NCBI RefSeq assembly: GCF_020742175.1
Contig: NZ_DYXM01000082.1
Location: 1 to 5,378, forward strand
Length of the DNA stretch: 5,378 nt
Direction: 5' to 3'
From: Dietzia timorensis
GTDB taxonomy: Bacteria; Actinomycetota; Actinomycetes; Mycobacteriales; Mycobacteriaceae
The translations under genes were made by a program, and so were the position numbers. Below are positions 1-4,800 of this stretch, piece by piece. Each line of letters starts with the position of its first letter. Position 1 is the first letter of the stretch. The notes beneath the pieces are model-generated. The model was not told the DNA's origin. It did no database searches and worked only from the letters and a program-made list of their open reading frames with translations.

Positions 1-21
1 CGGTCCTCGGGCCGACGCCGA

Positions 22-36
22 TAACGGCGACCGTTA
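22..36 (+). promoter_or_regulatory. inverted repeat at the purU promoter (possible operator)
   Basis: TAACGG (22-27) and CCGTTA (31-36) form a perfect 6-bp inverted repeat with a 3-base spacer (CGA). Its right arm overlaps the proposed -10 box of purU by two bases, which suits an operator for a repressor. It could equally be a small hairpin ending an upstream gene that lies outside the window. No regulator can be named from the sequence. Confidence 0.4.
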
Positions 37-40
37 AGAT
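35..40 (+). promoter_or_regulatory. -10 box of a leaderless purU promoter
   Basis: TAAGAT fits the actinobacterial TANNNT -10 motif. Eight bases separate it from the ATG at 49, so transcription would begin at or next to the start codon and the mRNA would have no 5' leader. There is no Shine-Dalgarno sequence upstream of the ATG, which agrees with this. No good -35 box is visible, which is usual for such promoters. The placement is inferred; no transcription start has been measured. Confidence 0.5.
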
Positions 41-48
41 TAGTGCCC

Positions 49-909
49 ATGAGCACTCCCCGCCAGTCGGAATTTGTCGTGACCCTCGTGTGTCCGGATG
101 GGCCCGGCATCGTCCACGCGGTCACGGGCGCGGTGCTCTCCGTCGACGGCAACGTCACCGAGAGCCAGCAGTTCGTCAACGCCGATAATGGCCACTTCTA
201 CATGCGACTGCAGGTGCAGACCGACGCGAGCGCGGACGCGCTGCGGGAGGCGCTCGACTCCGTCGTCATCCGGTATAACGCCGTGTTGTCCGTTGACGTC
301 GCGGGCCGGCAATGCAAGACGCTGATCCTCGCGTCGAAGGAGGAGCATTGCCTCGGCGATCTGTTGTTCCAGCGCAGCCAGGGCTATGTGCCGATCAATG
401 TGCCGGTCGTGCTCGCGAATCATCCGAACCCGGGGCCCCTGTCGCACTTCTATGGCGTCGATTTCGAGTACCGGCCGATCAGCGGCGCCGAGGACAAGGT
501 TGCGTTCGAGAAGCGGGTGCTCGAGCTCGTCGACGCCTACGACATCGAGCTCGTCGTGCTCGCCCGCTACATGCAGATCCTCTCCCCCGAGCTGTGCGAG
601 AAGCTCGCGGGTAGGTGCATCAACATCCACCATTCGTTCCTGCCCGGGTTTAAGGGCGCGAACCCGTACCGGCAGGCGCATGCGCGCGGGGTCAAGCAGA
701 TCGGCGCGACCGCGCATTTCGTCACCGCCGATCTCGACGAGGGTCCGATCATCGAGCAGGAGGTCACGCGTGTCGACCACACGCGCTCGGTGGACGAGCT
801 CCGCGCGATCGGCCAGGACACCGAATCGCGGGCGCTGCGTCAGGCGGTGACATGGTTCGCGCAGTCGCGCGTCCTGCTCGACGGGCAGCGGACGATCATC
901 TTCCCGTAA
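49..909 (+). CDS. purU: formyltetrahydrofolate deformylase PurU
   Basis: PurU hydrolyses 10-formyltetrahydrofolate to tetrahydrofolate and formate in the cytoplasm, balancing one-carbon pools and supplying formate. From the ATG the protein has 286 residues, close to the roughly 280 of E. coli PurU. An N-terminal ACT-type regulatory domain (about residues 8-80, with CPDGPGIV) precedes a formyltransferase-fold hydrolase domain (about 91-286). The catalytic Asn-His-Asp set known from this fold is present: Asn192 and His194 in INIHHSFLPGF, and Asp230 in DLDEGPII. An in-frame GTG at 43 would add two residues, but it lies too close to the -10 box; the ATG fits a leaderless start better. The gene is intact, yet its final 23 bases recur twice downstream, so its present 3' end may have been supplied by an inserted element. 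No terminator is visible directly after the stop codon. Confidence 0.95.
   Translation: MSTPRQSEFVVTLVCPDGPGIVHAVTGAVLSVDGNVTESQQFVNADNGHFYMRLQVQTDASADALREALDSVVIRYNAVLSVDVAGRQCKTLILASKEEHCLGDLLFQRSQGYVPINVPVVLANHPNPGPLSHFYGVDFEYRPISGAEDKVAFEKRVLELVDAYDIELVVLARYMQILSPELCEKLAGRCINIHHSFLPGFKGANPYRQAHARGVKQIGATAHFVTADLDEGPIIEQEVTRVDHTRSVDELRAIGQDTESRALRQAVTWFAQSRVLLDGQRTIIFP
886..908 (+). repeat. purU 3'-end repeat, copy 1 (in the functional gene)
   Basis: These 23 bases run from cagcggacga to the first two bases of the TAA stop codon and encode QRTIIFP-stop. They match 1851-1873 with one mismatch and 2583-2605 with one mismatch, all in direct orientation. Beyond the stop codon copy 1 diverges from the other two copies. 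In the insertion model this is the left attachment-site (attL-like) boundary. Confidence 0.85.
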
Positions 910-958
910 AACACACCCCACCCATAATGCCGGACTCGCGTCGCCTGATGGTTCCTTG

Positions 959-1558
959 TTAGTTTCCCGCGCCGGGCTCGAGGCGGTTCTTGTCGGCAGC
1001 TTTGAAATAGCAGTCAAGGCCACCAGCAATGACGATATTCGACTCCCACGATAGGTTTATGGAATCTCCTTTAAACTCACCGTACACGCGAGCATCGATA
1101 CCGTTGGTGAGTTGGTAAACATCTAAGTACTTGTCGAATCCGTATTAGGCCGCAATTCGCTCAAACGTTTCGAGCGTTTGATCAACCTTATCTTCGGGTA
1201 CCCGATTTCTACTTATAGCATGTTCGGGGTTGTGCGAATACGGAGTTATTTCCTGACTTCACAACGGATTTCCGCATTTTCTTTCATAGCCTTTGGCACC
1301 TTGTTCCCACTTTGTACCTGGAACGATCGCCGCGATCTCATCCTTGAGCTCACTTACCATCTCATCGTAATTCGACCTCGCTTGCTCCAACGAAGGACGG
1401 GAAGCCAGCTCACCGATATCGTCATTTTCCCTATCTGGGAAAGCCGGGTCTTGATCCTCGGTCATCATTCCACACCCACTAACGAACAAAACTGTCGACA
1501 TCAGGATTAATAATGCCTTGGCTATGCTGTCTTTCACGTTCCATACGCCCCTTGTCAT
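959..1558 (-). pseudogene. LppA-like lipoprotein pseudogene with two in-frame stop codons
   Basis: The frame from ATG 1558 down to the TAA at 961-959 has 200 codons and reads as one protein interrupted by TGA (1261-1259) and TAA (1147-1145), with no frameshift. AGGAAG lies 6 bases upstream of this ATG. Residues 1-29 form a lipoprotein signal: basic n-region, hydrophobic stretch and lipobox VSGC with the lipidated Cys29. The mature part starts with an acidic linker, then a helical stretch with ELASRPSLEQA and a VPGTKW segment. A Cys in RKCGN and another in GLDCYF could form a disulfide bond. The pattern and length resemble the LppA family of mycobacterial surface lipoproteins; this is recognised by eye, not searched. 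Coding signal continues after both stops (for example YGFDKYLDVYQL), so the stops look like recent point mutations. The intact part would give only a 99-residue product. Base composition is far below that of the flanks. Convergent with purU. Confidence 0.7.
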
Positions 1559-1598
1559 ATCTTGCTTCCTGGTCGTATTCCGGATTAGCTTCAAGACG

Positions 1599-1793
1599 TT
1601 AAATACCATCGTGGCTGTGAGGTGCCCCGCCGAATTTTTGCTAGTTCGCGGCTATCTCAATGGGGTCATCCCATGATTGCATTGAATAGACCCTTCCTTC
1701 CTGGGCACCTAAAATCTCTTCCGAGAACCCAGTGCCGAATAGATCTGATTCAATGTTCGGGGATCCATAGAAGACTGGCGCTGGCAGATCACC
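1599..1793 (-). pseudogene. C-terminal fragment, possible DUF1023-type alpha/beta hydrolase
   Basis: The minus-strand frame from about 1793 to the TAG at 1643-1641 reads like protein-coding sequence: LPAPVFYGSPNIESD, then GRVYSMQSWDDPIEI. The GSP turn followed by a strand and a DDPI motif recalls the C-terminal half of DUF1023 (Abhydrolase_8) proteins, which are often encoded near type VII secretion substrates in this order. The frame reopens after the TAG as QKFGGAPHSHDGI and ends at TAA 1601-1599, so the TAG may be a further nonsense mutation. The 5' portion is missing: coding similarity ends near the purU-derived repeat at 1827. It lies just upstream of the lipoprotein pseudogene on the same strand, as in a former operon. 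The family assignment is tentative. Confidence 0.4.
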
Positions 1794-1826
1794 TCGCGGA
1801 TTTAGCGGCGTCTCGAAGGCAGCGCC

Positions 1827-1878
1827 GAGTCGCGGGCGCTGCTCGATGAGCAGCGGACGAACATCTTCCCGTAGGCGC
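1827..1878 (+). repeat. purU 3'-end repeat, copy 2 (purU remnant with a 39-nt deletion)
   Basis: Read in the purU frame, this stretch encodes ESRAL-LDEQRTNIFP-stop, matching the end of PurU (ESRAL...LLDGQRTIIFP) with 13 codons removed in frame. The deletion could lie between short ctg repeats. The final 23 bases (1851-1873) differ from purU at one base (Ile to Asn). Through 1878 the copy matches repeat copy 3 at 26 of 28 positions, including TAG and the following ggcgc. No start codon serves it; it is a relic, not a gene. Confidence 0.8.
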
Positions 1879-1891
1879 ATTTTCGCCCGCA

Positions 1892-1913
1892 CGGATATAT
1901 ACTTCGGATATAC
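1892..1913 (+). promoter_or_regulatory. toxin-antitoxin promoter with tandem CGGATATA repeats
   Basis: CGGATATA occurs at 1892-1899 and again at 1905-1912, a 13-bp period. A plausible -10 box, TATACT (1898-1903), lies between and overlaps the first copy; transcription would start near 1910, just ahead of the ribosome binding site. Ribbon-helix-helix antitoxins usually repress their own operon by binding short tandem repeats at the promoter, so these may be the operator half-sites. Inference from position and spacing only. Confidence 0.45.
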
Positions 1914-1927
1914 GCAAGGAGAGGTAT

Positions 1928-2143
1928 ATGGCCAAGCGCTTGGTAAGCATTCCCGACGACGTTGATCAGAAGCTCAAGGAATCGGTTCCCTCCGGTCAAA
2001 TCAGTAGTTTCATCTCCGAACAGATTGAGCGAGGCCTCAATGAGCAAGGTCTTCATTCACTAGACGACGCCATCGCGCACATCGCCACGCACGACGTGGA
2101 TCTTCTCAATCGCCTAGGGAATGTGGATGGTCTGGACGCCTGA
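1928..2143 (+). CDS. ribbon-helix-helix-like antitoxin of a Doc-type module
   Basis: A 71-residue protein with a strong ribosome binding site, AAGGAGAGG (1916-1924), just before ATG 1928. Residues 3-9 (KRLVSIP) can form the DNA-binding strand, followed by two helices (about 10-19 and 25-37, the second SSFISEQIERGL), which is the ribbon-helix-helix layout. The C-terminal part, about residues 40-71, is acidic and would bind and neutralise the toxin. The toxin gene follows at once and overlaps its end, so the pair is translationally coupled. The expected role is neutralising the toxin and repressing the operon. The fold is judged from the sequence pattern; a Phd-like antitoxin is the main alternative. 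Codon use is less GC-rich than in the flanking core genes, consistent with acquisition. Confidence 0.75.
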   Translation: MAKRLVSIPDDVDQKLKESVPSGQISSFISEQIERGLNEQGLHSLDDAIAHIATHDVDLLNRLGNVDGLDA

Positions 2144-2510
2144 AATCGCCGACATCCTTCGCACGTACGCGACGGTGTACGGGGAGTTTCCCGAGATTCG
2201 CGATATCGGACTTCTTCACAGTGCGATGGAGCGTCCCCAGGCAGTGGTATTCGGATCCGAGCAGTACCGATCGGTCGATCTCAAAGCTGCCGCCCTGCTG
2301 GATTCGTTGTGTCGAAATCACTCATTTGTCGATGGCAACAAGCGGTGCGCATGGATCTCCGTTCGTTTGACGTACTACCGCAATCTCAAGGCGGTGTGGG
2401 TTGCCGGTGACGACGCGGCCTACTCGCTGGTGGTTCGAGCGAGTTCTGAACACATGGACGTTGACGACATCGCCGAGCACTTGAGCTCAGGTTTCGCACC
2501 GCTGAGATGA
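2127..2510 (+). CDS. doc: Doc/Fic-family toxin
   Basis: A 127-residue protein carrying the full Fic/Doc signature HSFVDGNKR (residues 65-73, ATG 2127 numbering), with the catalytic His and the Asn-Lys-Arg nucleotide-binding loop intact. The N-terminal part (IRDIGLLHSAMERPQAVVFG) and the KAAALLDSL helix match the usual Doc layout. The phage P1 Doc protein stops translation by phosphorylating elongation factor Tu; other family members AMPylate targets, so the exact reaction is not settled here. ATG 2127 is preferred over ATG 2121, because AGGGA (2116-2120) is 6 bases upstream of 2127 but touches 2121. The gene overlaps the antitoxin by 17 bases in another frame. No truncation or lost motif is seen, so the toxin is probably functional. 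It ends about 70 bases before repeat copy 3. Confidence 0.88.
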   Translation: MVWTPEIADILRTYATVYGEFPEIRDIGLLHSAMERPQAVVFGSEQYRSVDLKAAALLDSLCRNHSFVDGNKRCAWISVRLTYYRNLKAVWVAGDDAAYSLVVRASSEHMDVDDIAEHLSSGFAPLR

Positions 2511-2582
2511 GCCTCCAGCACGTTCTTACTGCGCGATCGAACCAACGCAGCATGTCCGAGCACCACGAAAGCCTCGGGCACG

Positions 2583-2610
2583 CAGCGGACGATCATCTTC
2601 CCTTAGGCGC
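2583..2610 (+). repeat. purU 3'-end repeat, copy 3 (right boundary)
   Basis: 2583-2605 matches the end of purU at 22 of 23 bases and encodes QRTIIFP-stop. With the stop and the ggcgc after it, the copy matches copy 2 at 26 of 28 positions. Upstream it departs from purU almost at once (GTQRT against DGQRT), marking the edge of shared sequence. A terminator-like hairpin follows directly, which suggests that this is the original chromosomal end of purU, displaced by the insert. Confidence 0.82.
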
Positions 2611-2626
2611 CCCGCAGCTCGCGGGG
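2610..2626 (+). terminator. GC hairpin after repeat copy 3, probable former purU terminator
   Basis: CCCCGC (2610-2615) and GCGGGG (2621-2626) form a perfect 6-bp stem with the loop AGCTC. There is no T tract, which is common for actinobacterial terminators. It begins 5 bases after the stop codon of the displaced purU end, the place expected for the purU terminator, while purU itself now lacks one. It could also end the toxin-antitoxin transcript. Confidence 0.5.
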
Positions 2627-2731
2627 ATGCCGTTCGCGGCGGGCCCGAGGTATCGACACGAGTAGGTTGGCCCTATCGAGGGCACCCGACGCCCGCCTCG
2701 CAAGGATCGTTCGTGATGGAGATGCGCGCCC

Positions 2732-3603
2732 ATGATCCCGGTGACCTACTACCCGACATCCACGCAGCGCCAGCTGCAGAAGAATCGCGAGCTGGTGGCC
2801 GATAAGCCCTACGCTCATTTCTTCCGAGAGGATTTGGGGCTACGCGAAGAGGTGATGCCTGCCCTCAAGGCGCCGATGGATCTGGCGCTCGCGCTGCGCG
2901 CAACGAGTTCCGACCTCAATCGCCTAATCGAGCCCGGATACCAGGAGGTCGAGACCGGATACTGCGCGCTGCCGGACGGCAGCGGATACGTCACGAGTCT
3001 CACCCGCTTTCCCGGGGCCAGGGCGGAGATGTTTCGCTGGTGGTTTTGGTGGCATTCGGTGGAGGCCGCCCGCTGCACGCTGTGGTTCCCCTGGAATCAC
3101 GTGAGCGCGCTCGCGCAGAACCGCGACGTGCTCACCGCCCCGGCCTGACCGACGAACAGCGCTACATCGGCAACACCCACCACGTCGACGAATACATCGG
3201 CGGCGATCTGCAGAAGATCGCGATCCGCTTCGTCGACCCGGGCGAACTCGGCATCGACACCGCGGCGCTGCCTGCCGCCGGCATCCACGGCATCGCCTGC
3301 GGCCACGTCTACCTGCGCCGGCCGTGGCTGCACTCGGCGACCATGGTCCACCTCATCCGCGACACCGAGGAAGGTTTCGAGCTGCGCTCCCGATACCGGC
3401 TCGGAGACCGGATTTCCATCGTGCTCGGCAACCGCACGCTCGACCTCGACCGGATCACCGCAACGCTCGGTCTCAAATCTCGTCTCGCCGATGAGCGGCT
3501 TGCCTACGAGCAGCTTCTCCACGATCAGATCGAATTCACGCACCTGGCGGGCATCCTCCCCGGCCTCTTTGCCGAGTTCGGGCCGGGCAAGAACTCCGAA
3601 TAG
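2732..3603 (+). pseudogene. DAPG hydrolase (PhlG-like) gene broken by a 1-base frameshift
   Basis: Two frames join into one protein. The first runs from ATG 2732 (GGAG at 2718-2721) to a premature TGA at 3146-3148; the second continues to TAG 3603. One extra G at 3142-3143 would join them as DVLTAPGLTDEQRY, giving 290 residues, near the 294 of Pseudomonas PhlG. PhlG is a zinc hydrolase that cleaves the C-C bond of diacetylphloroglucinol. In the joined protein the candidate zinc ligands are His123 (WNH), Glu154 (VDEYIG), His264 and Glu268 (HDQIE). These have the spacing I recall for PhlG His129, Glu160, His270 and Glu274. Family traits include GYCALPDGSGY, the Trp-rich FRWWFWWHSVE and the RSRYRLG region. 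Cys115 stands where PhlG has Tyr121, as I recall it. The natural substrate here is unknown. Without the extra base the product stops at residue 138, before three of the four ligands. A sequencing error in the G run remains possible. Confidence 0.75.
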
Positions 3604-3614
3604 CGGCGCGCCGC
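3603..3614. terminator. GC palindrome between convergent genes, weak terminator candidate
   Basis: GCGGCGCGCCGC is a perfect 12-bp palindrome that starts at the last base of the preceding stop codon and fills most of the 19-bp gap to the menC stop codon. It could fold into a small hairpin on either transcript and serve both converging genes. The loop would be tight and there is no T tract, so this is a weak call. Confidence 0.25.
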
Positions 3615-3622
3615 AGCGTTCG

Positions 3623-4768
3623 CTACGCCCCAGTGGCTTCCGCCGCGAGCCCCTCGTAGCAGCGCCGCAGCCGGGCGATCCACCAGTCCCTCCGCTCTCC
3701 GGGGGCGGCCAGCGCGTCCAGGCGTGCGGGGTCGGGTTCGGTCATGACGGCGGGCAGCGAACCTTCCACAATCGGCCGAGGCTCGGCGACGTCCTCGGCG
3801 AAGAACCCGCCGGTGCCGAGCCCGCACGCGGGGATGGTCCCCCCGGCGCCCGCGGGCAGCGCGGCCGCCGCGGCAAGCCCGGCACCCATGCCGACGGCTG
3901 TGTCGAGGGCGCTCGAGACCGTCACGTCGAGGCCGAGCTCCCGCAGCGAGCCGGCGACGGAGAGCAGTCGGCGCGGCCCGCCGAGCGGCGGCGCCTTCAC
4001 CACGGCGCGGTCCGCTCCCCCGGCGTGCGCGACGAGCAGCGGGTCCTCGGCGCGCCGGATCGACTCGTCCGCGGCGACCGCGATCGCGCCGCCGGCGAGC
4101 GTCCCGCCGACGATGTACCCTCGCTCGGCGCCGGCCGCGATCTCCCCGCGCAGCTGGGCGAGCTCGGGCACCGACGCGCACGGCTGTTCCATGTACTCGA
4201 AAATGCCACCCCGCTCGGCGACGACGCGTCCGAGCACCCGCGCCGCCTCGTACGCCTCCGCCACGGACCACGCACGGTTCGCGTCCACCCGGACCAACGC
4301 ACCCGGGATCGCGTCCAGCGCCGCGGACACACGCGCGGCGTCGTCATCCAGCGAAGACGGGGTGCTGGGCGAGGGCCCCACCTTGACCTTGACGGTCCGG
4401 CACCCGGGGAACCGTTCGAGGATGCCCGCGACCTCGGCAGGCGGAACCGACGGCACCGTCGCGTTGACCGGAACCAGCTCGCGCAGCGGCCGCGGCGGCC
4501 CCTGCCACGCCATTTCGAGCGCCGAGCGCAGCCATGAGGCCGCCTCGGCGTCGCCGTATTCGGCGAACGGCGCGAACTCTCCCCAGCCCGCCGGGCCCTC
4601 GACCAGCAGCGCCTCACGCCGGGTGACGTCGCGGAACCGCACCCGCATCGGCAACGACACGACCCGCGCGCGCTCGACAATCTCGTCGAGCGCAGGCAGC
4701 TGCACCCCTTCGCCCGCACCACCCTGGCCAGTGCCGGGGTTCGCGGGGTTATCGATAGCTCCGTCCAT
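3623..4768 (-). CDS. menC: o-succinylbenzoate synthase MenC
   Basis: MenC dehydrates SHCHC to o-succinylbenzoate in menaquinone synthesis. It belongs to the enolase superfamily: an N-terminal capping domain (to about residue 100) and a TIM-barrel domain. In numbering from the upstream GTG at 4777, the catalytic lysines are Lys132 (TVKVKVG) and Lys261 (VVKAPPLGG). The Mg ligands are Asp165 (RVDANRAW), Glu197 (MEQPC) and Asp237 (ADESI). All are intact. ATG 4768 (381 residues) is preferred because TAGCGT lies 7 bases upstream, making a leaderless start; the GTG overlaps that box. Family resemblance starts only near residue 25 (GTG at 4705), so the first two dozen residues are a Gly/Pro-rich extension or a misplaced start. 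Glu197 and Asp237 are 40 residues apart against about 23-25 in characterised enzymes as I recall, which points to a Gly/Ala-rich insert near 212-232. Divergent from menB. Confidence 0.93.
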   Translation of the reverse strand: MDGAIDNPANPGTGQGGAGEGVQLPALDEIVERARVVSLPMRVRFRDVTRREALLVEGPAGWGEFAPFAEYGDAEAASWLRSALEMAWQGPPRPLRELVPVNATVPSVPPAEVAGILERFPGCRTVKVKVGPSPSTPSSLDDDAARVSAALDAIPGALVRVDANRAWSVAEAYEAARVLGRVVAERGGIFEYMEQPCASVPELAQLRGEIAAGAERGYIVGGTLAGGAIAVAADESIRRAEDPLLVAHAGGADRAVVKAPPLGGPRRLLSVAGSLRELGLDVTVSSALDTAVGMGAGLAAAAALPAGAGGTIPACGLGTGGFFAEDVAEPRPIVEGSLPAVMTEPDPARLDALAAPGERRDWWIARLRRCYEGLAAEATGA

Positions 4769-4775
4769 GTGCTCC

Positions 4776-4781
4776 ACGCTA
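4776..4781 (-). promoter_or_regulatory. -10 box of a leaderless menC promoter
   Basis: On the minus strand TAGCGT (4781-4776) is followed by 7 bases and then ATG 4768. This TANNNT-N7-ATG layout predicts transcription starting at the A of the start codon. GGAG does occur 3 bases before the ATG, but that is too close for a normal ribosome binding site. No clear -35 box is seen. Confidence 0.5.
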
Positions 4782-4787
4782 GTTCGC

Positions 4788-4793
4788 TAACGT
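4788..4793 (+). promoter_or_regulatory. -10 box of a leaderless menB promoter
   Basis: TAACGT is followed by 7 bases (ggcagcc) and then ATG 4801, again predicting a leaderless transcript; there is no Shine-Dalgarno sequence. The box lies only 6 bases from the menC -10 box on the other strand. The two promoters would therefore compete for polymerase within the same 32-bp gap. Confidence 0.5.
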
Positions 4794-4800
4794 GGCAGCC

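Larger units (their letters stand above)
909..2582. mobile_element. two-unit insert at the 3' end of purU (putative genomic islet)
   Basis: The segment between copies 1 and 3 of the purU-end repeat differs from both flanks in base composition and gene content. It is divided by repeat copy 2 into unit A (about 910-1826, AT-richer, decayed minus-strand genes) and unit B (about 1874-2582, toxin-antitoxin operon). Direct repeats derived from the end of a conserved gene, with that gene kept intact, are the usual footprint of tyrosine-recombinase integration. Neither an integrase nor a transposase is encoded here, so mobility is inferred only from the boundaries. Successive insertions, a composite remnant of larger islands, or recombination with foreign purU-flanking DNA could all produce this layout. 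Confidence 0.55.

Noticed and set aside
40..1029. A 329-codon open frame on the minus strand opposite purU
   Set aside because: It is the mirror frame of purU in GC-rich DNA. Its opposite strand has clear PurU catalytic motifs, and the frame shows no recognisable domain.
1161..1181. TCAAACG-N7-CGTTTGA inverted repeat, as a terminator or operator
   Set aside because: It lies within the reading frame of the lipoprotein pseudogene and encodes part of a helix there, with no T tract. Chance within coding sequence is more likely.
1178..1510. A 110-codon plus-strand frame in the AT-richer region
   Set aside because: It lies opposite the lipoprotein remnant, which has a signal peptide and lipobox; the plus frame has no ribosome binding site or family pattern.
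1874..1887. GGCG-CATTTT-CGCC hairpin after repeat copy 2 as a terminator
   Set aside because: The stem is only 4 bp and the sequence following it is the toxin-antitoxin promoter; too weak to call.
2121..2126. ATG 2121 as the Doc toxin start
   Set aside because: The AGGGA ribosome binding site abuts this codon with no spacer, whereas ATG 2127 in the same frame has a 6-base spacer.
1851..2610. Integron cassette array or CRISPR array
   Set aside because: The repeats are unequally spaced and coding-derived, lack the attC inverted-repeat structure, and number only three. No integron integrase or cas gene is present.
3137..3148. Programmed -1 frameshifting in the PhlG-like gene
   Set aside because: A slip back by one base after CCG would join the frames, but there is no canonical X XXY YYZ slippery heptamer, and the family is not known for recoding. 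Mutation or sequencing error is simpler.
3491..4790. Two 348-codon plus-strand frames and further minus-strand frames across menC
   Set aside because: They overlap menC, which has complete enolase-superfamily motifs. Their Arg-, Ser- and Pro-rich translations are typical of frames shadowing a GC-rich gene.
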